The translations under genes were made by a program, and so were the position numbers. Under the pieces are notes generated by a model. The model worked only from the letters and a program-made list of their open reading frames with translations, made no database searches and was not told where the DNA came from. From Adhaeribacter pallidiroseus (GTDB lineage: Bacteria; Bacteroidota; Bacteroidia; Cytophagales; Hymenobacteraceae), in contig NZ_QASA01000001.1 of NCBI RefSeq assembly GCF_003340495.1, positions 4,340,001-4,404,000 on the forward strand: a stretch of 64,000 bases of DNA. Reading direction: 5' to 3'. This document shows, piece after piece, positions 27,205 through 38,638 of this stretch; position 1 is the stretch's first letter, and the number at the start of each line of letters is the position of its first letter.

Positions 27205-28635
27205 TTAATTCCAGCCACCACCTAAGGCCCGGTAAATATTAACTACAGCATTCATTTGCTGCATTTTAGTTTCTACCAAATCAAATCTAGATTCTAAGGC
27301 ATCTCGTTGCGTCATTAGCACTTCCATGTAATCGGCCCGGGCTGAGGTAAACAAGGTGTTTGAAATAGCAACCGACTGCGTGAGTGCCTCCACTTCTTGC
27401 GATTTTAAGCTATAACTTTTTTCCAGGTTGCCAATTTTTGCCAGTTGGTTGGCTACCTCCATGTTGGCGTTTAAAATGGCCCGCTCGTAGTTGTATACTG
27501 CTTGTATTTGTTGCGCATTGGCCGTAATGTAAACCGATTTTATCGCATTTCTGTTAACCAGTGGAGCAGCCAAATCACCGGCCAGCGTATAAAGCAACGA
27601 TTCGGGTTTTAGCAGATAAGTGGGATTAAAAGCTTGATAACCAATACCCGCCGAAATGCCTAAAGATGGATAGAACCGGGCTTTAGCCACTTTCACATCT
27701 AGCTTGGCCGCCGCTAGGTTCAACTCAGCCTGTTTAATATCCGGGCGGTTAAATAATAACTGCGCTGGAATACCCGCTTGGATGGTAGACGGCACTAAAT
27801 TTTCAAAATTTTGAGTACTTCTTATTACCGGTTGCGGATACCGGCCTACCAGAAAGTTGATCCGATTCTCGGTTTCGGTAATTCTTTGCTGAATGTCGTA
27901 CTGCAAGCTTTGGGTGTTCAGTACCTGAGCCTGAAAACGGCGGACGGCCAGCTCCGTTACCCGGGTAGATTCTTTTTGCAGTTTTACAATTTGCAAGGCA
28001 TTGCTTTGAATCTCAATGTTCTGTTTTACAATTGCTAATTGGTTATCCAGTGCCAATAATTCGAAATAAGAATTAGCTATTTCGGAAATAAGGTTGGTAA
28101 TCATAAAGTTTCTGCCTTCTACACTGGCTAAATACCGGCTTATGGCCGATCTTTTGGCATTGTGCAGCTTATTCCAGATATCTACTTCCCAAGTAGCATA
28201 GGCTCCGATCAGAAAATCCGGCAGTGGTTCGGGCATTTCTTTTTCCGGTTTTATTTCGGTATTCGCCTCCATGGCGCCTATGTTGGTAAACCGGGCCACT
28301 TTGTCGAGGCCAGCGCCTGCCTTTATACCCACAAAAGGCATGTACTCGCCTTTTCTGGCTCGTATTTCGTTTCGGGCAATCTGAATTTCCTGTAAAGTAA
28401 TATTTAGTTCCTGGTTATGCTGCAGGGCGGTATCAATCAGGGCTGTTAAGTTGGGGTCAGTAAAAAAATCTTTCCACCGGAGCTTGGCCGTATTTACAGT
28501 ATCCTGCGAGTTATTATAACTCGCAGGTACTATTGTATTTGCATTTCTTTGCACTAAAGCCGGCACACTACAAGCCGTATAGGTTAGGGAGATAAAAGCT
28601 AGTCCTACCCATTTTAATATATCTTTCTTAAACAT
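27205..28635 (-). CDS. RND efflux outer-membrane channel (TolC/NodT family lipoprotein)
   Basis: This 476-residue outer-membrane factor is the exit channel of the tripartite pump encoded here. Its lipobox Cys is at residue 22 (LTYTACSVP). Two repeats of long alpha-helices with periplasmic coiled coils are visible ([56 protein letters not shown]), and the protein ends LGGGWN, all typical of the NodT/OprM group. The start ATG overlaps the stop of the permease gene by eight bases, so translation is coupled. It is the third gene of the operon adaptor, permease, channel. Drug or metal specificity cannot be told from the channel. Confidence 0.93.
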   Translation of the reverse strand: MFKKDILKWVGLAFISLTYTACSVPALVQRNANTIVPASYNNSQDTVNTAKLRWKDFFTDPNLTALIDTALQHNQELNITLQEIQIARNEIRARKGEYMPFVGIKAGAGLDKVARFTNIGAMEANTEIKPEKEMPEPLPDFLIGAYATWEVDIWNKLHNAKRSAISRYLASVEGRNFMITNLISEIANSYFELLALDNQLAIVKQNIEIQSNALQIVKLQKESTRVTELAVRRFQAQVLNTQSLQYDIQQRITETENRINFLVGRYPQPVIRSTQNFENLVPSTIQAGIPAQLLFNRPDIKQAELNLAAAKLDVKVAKARFYPSLGISAGIGYQAFNPTYLLKPESLLYTLAGDLAAPLVNRNAIKSVYITANAQQIQAVYNYERAILNANMEVANQLAKIGNLEKSYSLKSQEVEALTQSVAISNTLFTSARADYMEVLMTQRDALESRFDLVETKMQQMNAVVNIYRALGGGWN

Positions 28636-31600
28636 GATTTACTTTTTCTTCAACTTGGGGAAAACTATCCATAACATAATTATAATCTTCCGTTAACGGA
28701 GTTTCATGCTCATCTTTAATCAGATGACGGCCATCTGCCAAATGAGCAAATATATAGTACAATCCAGGAATGATGACCACTCCGAAAATTGTTCCGAATA
28801 GCATGCCACCTAAGGCAGAAGCACCAATGGTGCGGTTACCAATGGCTCCGGCACCAGTAGCACCAATCAACGGTATCAAACCAGCCACAAAAGCGAAAGA
28901 GGTCATTAGGATAGGACGGAAACGCACCTTGGCGCCTTCAATAGCGGCGTCGAGGATAGTGGCACCCTGTTGGCGCTTCTGAACGGCAAACTCTACAATC
29001 AGTACGGCATTTTTACCCAGTAAACCAATCAGCATGATTAAACCTACCTGGGCATAAATGTTGTTCTCTAAACTCATCAGCTTAAGCAACAGAAACGAAC
29101 CAAATACCCCTACTGGTAGCGAGAATACCACCGCCAACGGAATAATGAAACTCTCGTATTGGGCCGCTAACACAAAGTAAACAAATACCAGTACGATAAT
29201 GAACACGTAAAGCGATTCGTTTCCGCGGATGGATTCATCGTAAGAAAGGCCTTCCCAAGCAATATCGTACCCTTTTGGCAAAGTCTTAGCGGCAACTTCC
29301 TGGATGGCTTGGATAGCATCGGCGGTGGTATACCCTTTAGCCGGCAGCCCTTGGATGGAAGCGGAATTGTACAAATTGAAACGGGTAACTTCATTAGGCC
29401 CCTGGGTTTTTTTGAGCTTCATAAAGGCCGAGTAGGGCACCATTTCTCCTGCCTCATTTTTAACAAAAAGGTTTAAAACATCGGATGGAAGCCTTCTGAA
29501 TTTAGGATCGGATTGCACGTAAACTTTAAAAAACTGATTAAATTTTATAAATCCTTGTTCGTAGGTACTGCCAATTAGAATATTGAGGTTTTCCATCGCT
29601 TTTCCGATCGATACCCCTTTTTGCATAGCCAGGTTATTGTCTATTTGTAATTCATACTGCGGATAATTAGCCGCGAAAAAGGTAAATAAGCCCGTAAGCT
29701 CTTTACGCTTGCTTAAATTATCCATGAACTCCTTGTTTATTTTATCAAACTCATGATAATCGGTATCAGAATTTTTATCCAATAAACGCATAGAGAAACC
29801 ACCGGAAGAACCGAATCCCGGGATGGCCGGTGGTTCGAAGAATTCTATAACGGCTCCCAGGCCTCTCGACTTTTCTTCTAATTCTTCCATGATTTCTTTC
29901 ACGGTATGTTTCCGGTCCGACCAACCTTTCAGGTTGATCAAACAAGTACCCGCATTAGATCCCCGACCTTCCGTCATAATCTCGTAGCCGGCCAAAGAAG
30001 ATACGGACTCTACCCCCTGCACTTCTTCACAGACTTTCTGAAGGCGTTGCGAAACCTGGTTGGTTGTTTCCAGAGTAGAACCCGGTGGGGTTTGAATAAT
30101 GGCATAAATGGTACCTTGGTCTTCATTAGGAATAAAGCCGGCCGGAAGAACTTTATTTTCGTAGAATATTCCCGCCCCAAAGGCCAGCAATATTCCAAAA
30201 GTAAGCACTCTTCGACTCACGATGGCTCTTAACAAGCCTACGTATTTTCCGGTAAGTTTTTCAAACCCACTATTAAAACTATCGAGCGCTTTGGAAAGCA
30301 GGTTTTTCTTTTTTGGTTTACCATGATTATTTTTTAATAACATGGCACATAATACCGGGGTGAGCGTAAGCGCTATCACGGCCGAAATAATAATGGAACT
30401 GGCCATGGTAATGGAAAACTGCTTATAGAAAATACCTACCGGGCCTGACATAAACATTAAAGGGATAAATACCGCAGTCATTACCAATGTAATAGCAATA
30501 ATAGCCCCTCCTATTTCCCGCAGTACCTCTATGGTAGCTTTATATGGAGAAAGATTTTTTTCTTCCATTTTGGCGTGTACCGCCTCCACCACCACAATGG
30601 CATTATCTACCACAATACCAATGGCCAGTACCAGTGCAAATAAGGTAATCAGGTTGATAGAAAGTCCAAATAATTGAATTACAAAAAACGCTCCTATCAA
30701 AGATACCGGAACCGCCAGGATCGGGATTAAGGTAGAGCGCCAATCACCCAGAAATATAAAAACAACGATGGCAACCAGTATAAAGGCATCCCGCAACGTA
30801 TGAAGTACCTGCTCGATAGAAGCATCCAGGAACTGTGACACATCATAACTGATCTTATAATCCACTCCCGGAGGAAAGGATTCTTTCATCACATCTAGCT
30901 TGGCTTTTACTTCCGCAATTACATCACTGGCATTACTGCCATAGTTCTGCTTTAACACGATGGCGGCCGAAGGATGACCATCCAGGTTAGAATAAATATC
31001 AAAAAACTCACTTCCCAGTTCTACTGTGCCTATATCTTTCAGGTGGATGCTCTCGCCTTCCGCATTAGCCCGGATGATGATATTTTCATATTCTTCCGGT
31101 TTATTGTACCTTCCTTTATACGTGAGTACATATTCCAGCGATTGAGCGGCTATACCGGAGCTTTGCCCTAACCGACCCGGACGGCCAATAATACTTTGCT
31201 CGCCTAAAGCCTCCATTACTTCCTCTACGGATATTTTATAGGCCCGCATGCGGTCCGGATTGAGCCAAACGCGCATTGCGTATCTCCGGCTACCCAAGAT
31301 CTGGGCCCGAGCTACCCCTTTGATCCGCTGTATTTCCGGAATCATTTTAACGGTGGCGTAGTTAAACAAAAACTTTTCGTCTATACTTTTTTCCTTAGAA
31401 TAAAGATTGACGTACATCAACATACTGGGCTGAATGGGAGTAATTACTACCCCTTCCCGCTGCACCAATTCGGGCAAGAGCGGCATTACCTGATCCACCC
31501 GCGTTTTCACCCGGATAACGGCATCATTAGGATTGGTTCCCGGTTCAAAAATTATCCGGAGGGTAGCCTCGCCAGCACTGGTTGCATCTGATGCTATATA

Positions 31601-31828
31601 CCGCATTCCTTCCACGCCATTAATAGCCTGTTCTAAGGTAATCAGGGTGGACTGCACCAATACATCCGCACTGGATCCGGGGTAAGCAATAAAAATATTT
31701 ACGGTGGTGGGGGCAATATCCGGGAATTGAGAAATAGGCAACTTCTTGATAGCCAATCCCCCTATAAAAACAATCATGACCGATATTACAATAGCGAATA
31801 CGGGCCTATGCATAAATTTACTAAACAT
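28628..31828 (-). CDS. RND (HAE1/AcrB-type) inner-membrane efflux permease
   Basis: This 1066-residue proton-driven permease has the duplicated 6+6 transmembrane layout. The N-terminal helix is [20 protein letters not shown], with porter-domain motifs [12 protein letters not shown] and GARAQILGS-type stretches. The central transmembrane block carries [20 protein letters not shown], where the Asp pair used for proton relay lies. The second half has [17 protein letters not shown] and [19 protein letters not shown]. This is the HAE1 (hydrophobe/amphiphile) type, not the heavy-metal type, judging from these motifs. It is 25 bases downstream of the adaptor gene and overlaps the channel gene. Confidence 0.95.
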   Translation of the reverse strand: MFSKFMHRPVFAIVISVMIVFIGGLAIKKLPISQFPDIAPTTVNIFIAYPGSSADVLVQSTLITLEQAINGVEGMRYIASDATSAGEATLRIIFEPGTNPNDAVIRVKTRVDQVMPLLPELVQREGVVITPIQPSMLMYVNLYSKEKSIDEKFLFNYATVKMIPEIQRIKGVARAQILGSRRYAMRVWLNPDRMRAYKISVEEVMEALGEQSIIGRPGRLGQSSGIAAQSLEYVLTYKGRYNKPEEYENIIIRANAEGESIHLKDIGTVELGSEFFDIYSNLDGHPSAAIVLKQNYGSNASDVIAEVKAKLDVMKESFPPGVDYKISYDVSQFLDASIEQVLHTLRDAFILVAIVVFIFLGDWRSTLIPILAVPVSLIGAFFVIQLFGLSINLITLFALVLAIGIVVDNAIVVVEAVHAKMEEKNLSPYKATIEVLREIGGAIIAITLVMTAVFIPLMFMSGPVGIFYKQFSITMASSIIISAVIALTLTPVLCAMLLKNNHGKPKKKNLLSKALDSFNSGFEKLTGKYVGLLRAIVSRRVLTFGILLAFGAGIFYENKVLPAGFIPNEDQGTIYAIIQTPPGSTLETTNQVSQRLQKVCEEVQGVESVSSLAGYEIMTEGRGSNAGTCLINLKGWSDRKHTVKEIMEELEEKSRGLGAVIEFFEPPAIPGFGSSGGFSMRLLDKNSDTDYHEFDKINKEFMDNLSKRKELTGLFTFFAANYPQYELQIDNNLAMQKGVSIGKAMENLNILIGSTYEQGFIKFNQFFKVYVQSDPKFRRLPSDVLNLFVKNEAGEMVPYSAFMKLKKTQGPNEVTRFNLYNSASIQGLPAKGYTTADAIQAIQEVAAKTLPKGYDIAWEGLSYDESIRGNESLYVFIIVLVFVYFVLAAQYESFIIPLAVVFSLPVGVFGSFLLLKLMSLENNIYAQVGLIMLIGLLGKNAVLIVEFAVQKRQQGATILDAAIEGAKVRFRPILMTSFAFVAGLIPLIGATGAGAIGNRTIGASALGGMLFGTIFGVVIIPGLYYIFAHLADGRHLIKDEHETPLTEDYNYVMDSFPQVEEKVNHV

Positions 31829-31853
31829 GTCTTCTGCTTTTTAGAATGTTTTA

Positions 31854-32954
31854 TTATTCAGCGTATAATTCCAACTGCGACATAGCAGAACTAGGATCCA
31901 CAAACTTGTAGTGGATTTTTTCATTTTCTCTTACCAGACGTAAGCCTTCCAAAAGGATTTTATCATCTTTAGCTAAACCTTTTTGAACTACATAGATGTG
32001 CGGCAACTCCGCCGCGATGGACACCTCCTTAGAGCGGATTACATTGTTTTTATCCACCACATACACATACTTCTTTTCCAGTACCTCATAAGTGGCTTTT
32101 TGCGGAATTAACAAGGCATTCTGCATGGGCACTTCCATTAAAATATTACCGGTTTCGCCGTGGCGCAACAGGCCTTTATTGTTAGGAAAGGTTGCCCGGA
32201 AAGCAATGTTACCGGTTTCATTGTCGAAGTTAGCTTCAATGGTTTCTACCACTCCTGGGTACTCGAACAATTTATTATTAGCCATTAACAGATTTACTTT
32301 AGTTTTGCTTTCTTTTTTAAATTGCGATTGAAAATCCAGGTACTCTGCTTCCGGTACATTGTAGTAAACCCACATTTTGCTATTGTCGGAGAGTTCGGTT
32401 AACAATTCGCCTTCTTCTACCAAACTGCCTGGGCGTACATGAAAGCGGTCGATGATGCCACTAAACGGAGCCCGGATTTCGGTGAACTGTAAATGCACCT
32501 TGGTTAAAGCTAGTTCGGCTTTTGCTTTATCCAGTTTAGCTTTCGCCATGGCTAATTCATTGGGAGCCACTACCTTACTATCGGCCAGCTTTTTAGTGTT
32601 TTGGTATTCAATATCCGCGAAACTAGCTTCAGCCTGCGCTCTTTGCTGCTCGGCTTCGTACAGGTTGGGCATAATTTGAAATAACAATTGCCCTTCTTTT
32701 ACAAACTGGCCTTCGTCCACGTAAATTTTTTGTAAGTAGCCTTTTTCCTGGGCTCTTAACTCAATGTGGCGGATAGACCGGATTTGGCTAACGTACTCTT
32801 TAGTAAGTAAGGTGTCTTTTTTTAAGGGGCTGGTAACTAAAAAATTAGTCTCTTTTTCCCCTTCTGCTTTTGCATTTTCTGATTGACAACTTGTTTGAAA
32901 AAAGACGGCAACCAAGCCCATAAGCAGCAGCATGGGCATGAATATTCTTTTCAT
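31854..32954 (-). CDS. RND efflux periplasmic adaptor lipoprotein
   Basis: This 366-residue membrane-fusion protein is anchored by a lipobox Cys at residue 23 (FFQTSCQSE). A barrel-sandwich (lipoyl-like) half-motif EKGYLQKIYVDEGQFVKEGQ is followed by an alpha-hairpin coiled coil (EAEQQRAQAEASFADIEYQN and onward). The second lipoyl half comes next, with EIRAPFSGIIDRFHVRPGSL, then the beta-barrel and membrane-proximal domains. It is the first gene of the pump operon and links permease and channel. No regulator gene of the usual TetR type is adjacent. Upstream (about 33009-33023) is a small palindrome caccat-acc-atggtg that could be an operator, though that is only a guess. Confidence 0.93.
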   Translation of the reverse strand: MKRIFMPMLLLMGLVAVFFQTSCQSENAKAEGEKETNFLVTSPLKKDTLLTKEYVSQIRSIRHIELRAQEKGYLQKIYVDEGQFVKEGQLLFQIMPNLYEAEQQRAQAEASFADIEYQNTKKLADSKVVAPNELAMAKAKLDKAKAELALTKVHLQFTEIRAPFSGIIDRFHVRPGSLVEEGELLTELSDNSKMWVYYNVPEAEYLDFQSQFKKESKTKVNLLMANNKLFEYPGVVETIEANFDNETGNIAFRATFPNNKGLLRHGETGNILMEVPMQNALLIPQKATYEVLEKKYVYVVDKNNVIRSKEVSIAAELPHIYVVQKGLAKDDKILLEGLRLVRENEKIHYKFVDPSSAMSQLELYAE

Positions 32955-33163
32955 GATAATTTAAGTTTAAAACAATATGAGTTTTTGGAAATTCTTGTGG
33001 GAGTATGTGTAACACCATACCATGGTGCATTCCTGGAAAGGTATTTAACACAATACAATGGCGTAGTCTTTTTAGCTTAATGTGCTATTAGGACGAGGAA
33101 TAATTGAAAAAATGAAAGGAGAAATGAATAGGCAATGTTGATGCGCCTATTTGCAGCATGAAA

Positions 33164-33589
33164 TCATATTCGGATAACCCGAAATAGAAGATACCACTTA
33201 TAAGAAGAGAAATACAGAGCGTGCTTACCAGAAGGTAAGCGTTTTTTTAAAAAAAGACCGAAACAGCTTAATGTTAAGCCATAAAGAAGCGTAGTAAAGT
33301 AATTACTAGTGGCTAAATATTTTTTAAAAGAAACCCATCCGTGTTTTTCTTCTTCAATTTCCGCCGCAATTAGTTTACAATTTTCGTTTTCCGTACCGGA
33401 TAAGGTAGCTTTGATGATCTTGGAAGAGCCACCATTAGCAATACCATCGCTGACATGAGCATACCTCGCCAGAGTTCTTTTCGAAGAATGACAGATACAC
33501 TCCTGACTCGTAGAGGCATACAGCTGGCTATATACACTCAACAGGAGTATACATAAGCTAAGGAGATATTGGAGTACTGCCCTTGACAT
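33164..33589 (-). CDS. hypothetical exported/membrane protein
   Basis: About 141 residues follow from the ATG at 33589, which gives a good signal peptide (MSRAVLQYLLSLCILLLSVY, ending LYAS); the frame is open up to an earlier ATG at 33640. A Cys/His-containing segment (SQECICHSSKRTLARYAHVS) follows, then EIEEEKHGWVSFKKYL and one hydrophobic helix (YFTTLLYGLTLSCFGLFLKK) with a basic, aromatic tail. I do not recognise a family. It lies about 210 bases upstream of the efflux operon in the same direction and might be its first gene. A small inverted repeat (33127-33151) lies between. Existence is moderately supported by the signal peptide and helix. Confidence 0.5.
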   Translation of the reverse strand: MSRAVLQYLLSLCILLLSVYSQLYASTSQECICHSSKRTLARYAHVSDGIANGGSSKIIKATLSGTENENCKLIAAEIEEEKHGWVSFKKYLATSNYFTTLLYGLTLSCFGLFLKKRLPSGKHALYFSSYKWYLLFRVIRI

Positions 33590-33640
33590 TCTAGTTGCAA
33601 AACTATAACAGGTTAATGATAAAGGCAAGTAATTTAACAT

Positions 33641-34145
33641 TAAAAATTGTAGATATAATTAAAATTTTATTTATTCCGGCGTAAATTGTTACAACATTAC
33701 CAATCAGGGCACTAATTAAATTAAAAAATTTAAATATTATTGTTTAACATACTGGTAATAAAAGTAAAAAATAAAGTTGCTACTTGTTTAATAAGAAAAA
33801 TAAACAGTGCTAATGCTAATACTTGCTTTAACAAAATTAGCCAGCCTTATTATCTCTCCGTTGGAAACCAATACACGGGTTGGTTTACAAAAGAGCAAAA
33901 GCCCGTAAAGAATAATATTTGCCTGTTGCTTAATTTTTTAGGCTTTCCGGCAGCAGCTTTAAAGCCTTATGAAAAAAGACATTTGGTAAGTAAATTACAG
34001 ACAAGTGTTTTGCAAGATACGAGAAAACAAAGTAAACTGATCTTTGCTGGTACATAAATAGGATTGGCAAAACGATGGCTGGTTGCTTGATTGCCGCCGC
34101 TAGGCAACCAACACGCGAAATTGTTATTATCTGGAAAAAAAAGCT
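33641..34145. other. AT-rich intergenic region
   Basis: These 505 bases are AT-rich with no coding sequence I can support. An open frame of 105 codons on the + strand at 33740-34057 has no recognisable features. The left part should hold promoters for the - strand gene, but no clear TAnnTTTG pair stood out. Confidence 0.5.
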
Positions 34146-35096
34146 TTGACAAACAGAAAGATCAATCTGAAAAAGGTTTTCCGGACATTTTTAATAAATT
34201 TTATTGCCTTAAATAGTGTGGCTTTTTTTCATGCTTACAGATTCACCCACTTCGTGGATAAAGCAGCCGAAAAAACAGAACAATCCAGTAATCTCTCGGC
34301 ATTTGAGAAAGGTAAAACTTTACTATTGGGGGTAAATAACCCGAGGCCAGAGAATAACGAACTTCCTTTACAAGCTTTCCAGAATATAACTTTAAAAAGT
34401 AATCGAAGCATTGCCTGTTGGCATATTAAAACAAACCACTCTAAAGGCACTGTTATTCTTTTTCACGGTTACGGTGGTCAAAAATCTACCATGCTCGATA
34501 AATCTAACAAATTTATTAAACTCGGCTATAGTACTCTACTTGTTGATTTTATGGGTTCCGGTGGTTCTGAAGGAAACCAAACAACCATCGGGTTTTTAGA
34601 AGCAGCGCAAGTAAAAACTTGTTTTAACTATTTAAAAGACCAAGGAGAAAGCCCAATTTATTTATTCGGGACTTCTATGGGGGCAGTGGCCATTTTAAAA
34701 GCTATTAAAGATTATTCTATTTCGCCTAAAGCCATTATCCTAGAATGTCCGTTTGGTTCTATGTACGAAACAGTAGGTGCGCGATTTAAAATGATGAATG
34801 TCCCAATTTTTCCTATAGCGGGTTTTCTGGTTTTTTGGGGTGGCGTACAAAATGGTTACTGGGCTTTTAGCCATAATCCGAAAGAATATGCAAAAAGTAT
34901 TAGTTGCCCAACCTTACTATTATACGGCGCGCAAGATCTTAAAGTAAGCAGAAGAGAAATCAAGGAGATATACGCTAACTTAAACGGCAAGAAAAAATTA
35001 AAAATATATCTAGAAGCAGGACATGAAAACTATTTAATAAAATACCAAAAACAGTGGCTTGCAGATGTACAAAATTTTCTGCTCCAAAACTCCTAA
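34146..35096 (+). CDS. alpha/beta hydrolase
   Basis: This 316-residue protein has an N-terminal hydrophobic helix (FRTFLINFIALNSVAFFHAY), so it is probably membrane-anchored or exported. The alpha/beta-hydrolase core follows: GTVILFHGYGGQKSTM (oxyanion loop), DFMGSGGSEGNQT, nucleophile elbow GTSMGA, acid candidate LLYGAQDLKVS, and the terminal His in LEAGHENYL. The start is the TTG at 34146; no ATG lies before the conserved core, so a TTG start is the best choice. It is monocistronic and slightly more AT-rich than the sugar island. The substrate is unknown; the fold resembles serine aminopeptidase / lysophospholipase-like hydrolases. Confidence 0.82.
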   Translation: MTNRKINLKKVFRTFLINFIALNSVAFFHAYRFTHFVDKAAEKTEQSSNLSAFEKGKTLLLGVNNPRPENNELPLQAFQNITLKSNRSIACWHIKTNHSKGTVILFHGYGGQKSTMLDKSNKFIKLGYSTLLVDFMGSGGSEGNQTTIGFLEAAQVKTCFNYLKDQGESPIYLFGTSMGAVAILKAIKDYSISPKAIILECPFGSMYETVGARFKMMNVPIFPIAGFLVFWGGVQNGYWAFSHNPKEYAKSISCPTLLLYGAQDLKVSRREIKEIYANLNGKKKLKIYLEAGHENYLIKYQKQWLADVQNFLLQNS

Positions 35097-35522
35097 AAGT
35101 CAACTAAAACAGTTTACGAAAAACATAGTACTTGTAAGCAAAGCTCTTACATTAAGTTCCTGCGGGATCAGGAGTAAAGTGAACTACTTACTCTACAATC
35201 GCAAAAACAAGTTTTAAAATAGCAAAATAAAGCATACGTTATTTTAGCAAGAACAATAACCAAACGAACTTTTCTTCTTTATTTTGCCAGTGGCTACGCA
35301 CTCAACTTTTCTAGATACCGCAGGCATTATACTTTATTTACGCTTACCGCCACAGAAAAATTTAAAAAAGCAGTTAATACGGACAAGATTCTGCAAAAAA
35401 TAATACCTTTCACAAAAGGGTACTGGGGTATTTTAAATCCTCACTCCAAGATAAGTACTGGCAGTACTAGCCCAGAACAGCTAACAGCAAGAAATATAAA
35501 ATAAACCTGAAAGCAGCAATAC
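35097..35522. other. intergenic region without recognisable features
   Basis: Across these 426 bases no intact gene, strong hairpin or promoter pair was found. Short open stretches look like decayed sequence. Confidence 0.45.
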
Positions 35523-35936
35523 ATGAAAATACATAGCACCAACTACCAAAACACTTTTATACAAGTCGCCGACGATTGCCCGGCTACCAAGGGAGAAATT
35601 CCGCTGGGGAAAAAAGACACTAAAACGGTAGCCCAGCTGCAATTTGAATTAATAAGCCAAAACCCTTATAGATTCACCTCCGACGACGTGCTTTTTCAAG
35701 TTTTTGCCCAACGTAACAACTTAACCGCCACCGAACAACCAACAGCCCGGGAACAATTCTTTGCAAAAGGGCAACCATGCTTTCGGGCATCTCCTTTAAC
35801 GAAGCAATATGGCTGGGGTATTCACCACAACCAAGAAAGTAAAATTGCCCTGTACGGGCGGGAAACCACCGCGTACGAAGCGTTTACAACCGATAAGGCG
35901 CTTAAAGTGGTAAAGGCCATGAAGATCAGCAAGTAA
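35523..35936 (+). CDS. DUF6157 family protein
   Basis: This 137-residue cytoplasmic protein matches the DUF6157 family: HSTNYQNTFIQVADDCPATK at the start, TVAQLQFELISQNPYRFTSD in the middle, CFRASPLTKQYGWGIHHN, and IALYGRETTAYEAF near the end. The length is normal. No function is known for this family. It has an ATG start, no close neighbours, and is probably monocistronic. No signal peptide or membrane segment is visible. Confidence 0.85.
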   Translation: MKIHSTNYQNTFIQVADDCPATKGEIPLGKKDTKTVAQLQFELISQNPYRFTSDDVLFQVFAQRNNLTATEQPTAREQFFAKGQPCFRASPLTKQYGWGIHHNQESKIALYGRETTAYEAFTTDKALKVVKAMKISK

Positions 35937-36382
35937 TTTGGCGGCAATATTGCCGATGATTATACAATATAATTTTTTAAAATTTTCACAAAAAATACTG
36001 AAAGCCGTTTATAAAGACACAAACAACGGCACCAGCTAGGAGCAAGACCTACTTAACTTGCTTGTGCGAAAGGCATTTTTTAATAGATCATCTCCGGAAC
36101 CTAAACGCCCTCACAAACCTGACCGAAGCACCCGAAATGGGCCTTATTCTACTTTTTTTACTCACTTAATAATTGTTTTCCGTCGTTACTGGCGCAAAGC
36201 AGAACAATACGTTACTACTACTAATAGTAACGCTTACCATTACCGGCACTTCTTGTTTTGCTTGCGGCGTAAAACAGTAGTTTAAAAAGAAATAAGGCTA
36301 AGCCGATTAAATAAAAGCTAGCGGAAACTGCCCCCATTCTAAGTTTTTTTTAAATTTAAGGGGAATACTAAAGCAACCCACC
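35937..36382. other. intergenic region with one small hairpin
   Basis: The 446 bases hold no supportable gene. A perfect 8-bp stem (cgttacta at 36210-36217 with tagtaacg at 36225-36232) is the only structure seen. Confidence 0.5.
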
Positions 36383-37270
36383 ATGGACGAAATAAAAAAA
36401 GAAGCTATTAAACAAGAAGTTTTTGACCTATATGACGATTACGCGCACAACCGGGTAGACCGGCGCGAGTTTATGCAGCAGTTATCCGCGTATGCCGTGG
36501 GTGGTTTAACTGTGGCCTCCCTCATGAGTTTTCTGATGCCTGATTACCAGGGTGCCGTTCAAATTAAACCTAATGATCCGCGTTTAAAATCGGAGTACGT
36601 AAACTACTCTTCGCCGCAAGGGGGTGGCACGATAAAGGCTTTATTATCGCAACCCGCCGATGTTAAAAAGAAACTAGGCGGCATAGTGGTAGTACACGAA
36701 AACCGGGGCTTAAATCCGCACATTAAAGATGTAGCCCGGCGGGCTGCGTTGGCCGGGTTTGTTTCCATAGCGCCCGATGCCTTAACGCCCCTGGGCGGTT
36801 ATCCGGGTAATGACGACCAAGGCCGGGAACTGCAAAGTAAACGCGACCGCAACGAAATGCTAACTGATTTTATTGCGGCCGCTGATTTTTTAAAAAATCA
36901 TAAAGATTGTAATGGCAAAGTAGGGGTAGTTGGCTTTTGTTTTGGTGGCTGGATCGCCAACATGATGGCCGTGCGCCTACCCGATTTAGGAGCAGCCGTG
37001 CCGTTTTACGGTGGCCAACCAGCTGCCGAAGATGTACCTAAAATTAAAGCGCCGCTCTTGCTGCACTACGCCGCCTTAGACACCCGGGTAAACGAGGGTT
37101 GGCCGGCTTACGAAACCGCACTTAAAAACAATAAAAAAGCTTATACCGCTTACATGTACGAAAACGCGAACCACGGCTTCCATAACGATACCACGCCCCG
37201 TTACGACAAAGCCGCTGCCGAACTAGCCTGGAAACGAACTATTGACTTTTTCCACGATAAGTTGAAGTAA
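36383..37270 (+). CDS. dienelactone hydrolase family protein
   Basis: This 295-residue alpha/beta hydrolase has the dienelactone-hydrolase triad: the Cys nucleophile in [10 protein letters not shown], Asp in [11 protein letters not shown], and His in NANHGFHND. An N-terminal extension contains a twin-arginine-like stretch, [20 protein letters not shown], followed by a hydrophobic helix. It may therefore be exported by Tat or anchored in the membrane, although the motif starts at about residue 25. The ATG at 36383 is in a purine-rich context. A strong terminator follows. The substrate is unknown, as members act on varied lactones and esters. Confidence 0.88.
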   Translation: MDEIKKEAIKQEVFDLYDDYAHNRVDRREFMQQLSAYAVGGLTVASLMSFLMPDYQGAVQIKPNDPRLKSEYVNYSSPQGGGTIKALLSQPADVKKKLGGIVVVHENRGLNPHIKDVARRAALAGFVSIAPDALTPLGGYPGNDDQGRELQSKRDRNEMLTDFIAAADFLKNHKDCNGKVGVVGFCFGGWIANMMAVRLPDLGAAVPFYGGQPAAEDVPKIKAPLLLHYAALDTRVNEGWPAYETALKNNKKAYTAYMYENANHGFHNDTTPRYDKAAAELAWKRTIDFFHDKLK

Positions 37271-37298
37271 TATTAGAGAACGTAGGCGTTACAAAATG

Positions 37299-37338
37299 AA
37301 CAGCCATTTTTCCGGGAGGAAAAATGGCTGCTTTTTAA
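37299..37338 (+). terminator. Rho-independent terminator
   Basis: A stem of 13 bp (cagccatttttcc at 37301-37313 with ggaaaaatggctg at 37318-37330) is followed by a T-run. It closes the dienelactone hydrolase unit. Confidence 0.85.
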
Positions 37339-37489
37339 AAATAAGCTAAGCAGGGTTAATATTCGGTAGAATTTAATAGAACTACGTTTACAAGTTCTGT
37401 TAACGCTTGGTAAGTAATTGTTCGCTAGTAGTTACTCGTTTTCGGCTCATTAAGTTTAGTACTAGACCGGGGTTATTACACTTAATTCG

Positions 37490-38340
37490 CTAATTCTTTA
37501 TAAGTAAGGCATTAAATTTTTCCCAGGAAATCTCACCGCAGGCCAATCTGTTTTCCAGCATTATTCTGTTTTCTGTTCCGGACAAAGGTCTCGCATAGAT
37601 TGATTTAATCAAACTTTCTTCCTTTTCTAAGGGCTCTAATACATGCCTTTGATTATTGAAAGCTTCAAAATATCTTATACCAAATATGCGCTGTGACACC
37701 GCATTAAAATGAATCCCGACCGGGTTGAAGGTGAGACCTGAAGCTGTTACAAAAAAGCAGTTAGGCTGTGCGGTGGCAAACGCCTGAAGGGCCTGGTTAA
37801 CGTTTGAATATGCGGTAAAATATTACCCTAACCTTCCACTGGTTAAAAAATCACCTAACCCACCTACAATAAGCGGAATGTCCGGCACCCGGAGTTCCTG
37901 GCGAAAGGCATTGACAATAACACTAAATTTTTTACCGTATTGGCTGGCAAGCTCTACCGAGCAATCGTTTTCGCCCTGATGCCATAAAATGCCGGCCAAC
38001 TTGCTTTCCCGTTGAGCCAACTTTGCCTGAAACAGCGCATTTTCAAAAAGCGCTTCTTCAACCGCCCATCATCCAGACTCGTACCACCGTCGGCACAGGG
38101 AATCAGCCCGATTTTTTCTTTCCCGTTTTTTAAACGCCAGGCGGCCGCGAAAGAAGCAGCCAAGCCAACACCGGAAGATGGGCGATCATAGCTGATGGGC
38201 TCAAACATTGTTTGCCAGCGTCCGTTTCGCAGTATTTTTATATGTTCATCACAAATAGAGCGTAATATCCTTGAGAGAACCACGTCCAGCCATATTTAAT
38301 TGCCCGATCATCAAGCAAGAATAAATCATGTTTTGTGTCT
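37490..38340 (-). pseudogene. sialate O-acetylesterase (SASA family) pseudogene with several lesions
   Basis: Read on the - strand, pieces of one carbohydrate esterase can be joined. The start is LMIGQLNMAGRGSLKDIT at about 38315-38260. The piece ICDEHIKILRNGRWQTMFEP to ADGGTSLDD follows, then LAQRESKLAGILWHQGENDC to LTSGRLG, then YFTAYSNVNQALQAF, and finally SQRIFGIRYFEAF near the end. The lesions I can place are frame changes near 38310 and 38258, a one-base loss near 38067 (GATGATGGG where GATGATTGGG restores the W-containing frame), and an in-frame TAA at 37823-37825 where AAA (Lys) fits the family. The catalytic Ser of the GQSNM motif is Leu (TTA at 38297-38299). The N-terminus is missing or unrecognisable. 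Several independent lesions make sequencing error an unlikely full explanation. Confidence 0.85.
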
Positions 38341-38638
38341 CTTGATTATATAGATAAATACGTACACGTAGAAACAGTCCAACTCCGCTACGACCAGATC
38401 TATGCGGCCATGATTGCTCCTGTTTTTTAAATTTTACTGATGATCGTGTTTTCTTTTGGGATCGCTGTTGCTGGTGTTGCCCATGAGCCTGAATAATATA
38501 ACCCGGAAGTAAGCATATGATTCAGGTTAAATTTGGCCGTTTTATACGGCAGCCCGCAAAAATAATAAATACCCGAACAATGCATTTACTCCGCGGTTAT
38601 TATGTTTCCTGGAAAACAATAGTTATTTACCCTATCCT
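38341..38638. other. intergenic region upstream of map, decayed sequence
   Basis: About 300 bases hold no intact gene. A short + strand open stretch (YVHVETVQLRYDQIYAAM near 38350-38410) could be a remnant of another gene, but I cannot name it. Confidence 0.4.

Noticed and set aside
33740-34057. 105-codon open frame on + strand
   Set aside because: AT-rich, no signal peptide, domain or neighbour support; amino-acid make-up looks random.
36058-36285. 75-codon open frame on + strand
   Set aside because: Very basic and low in hydrophobic pattern, no conserved feature; likely chance.
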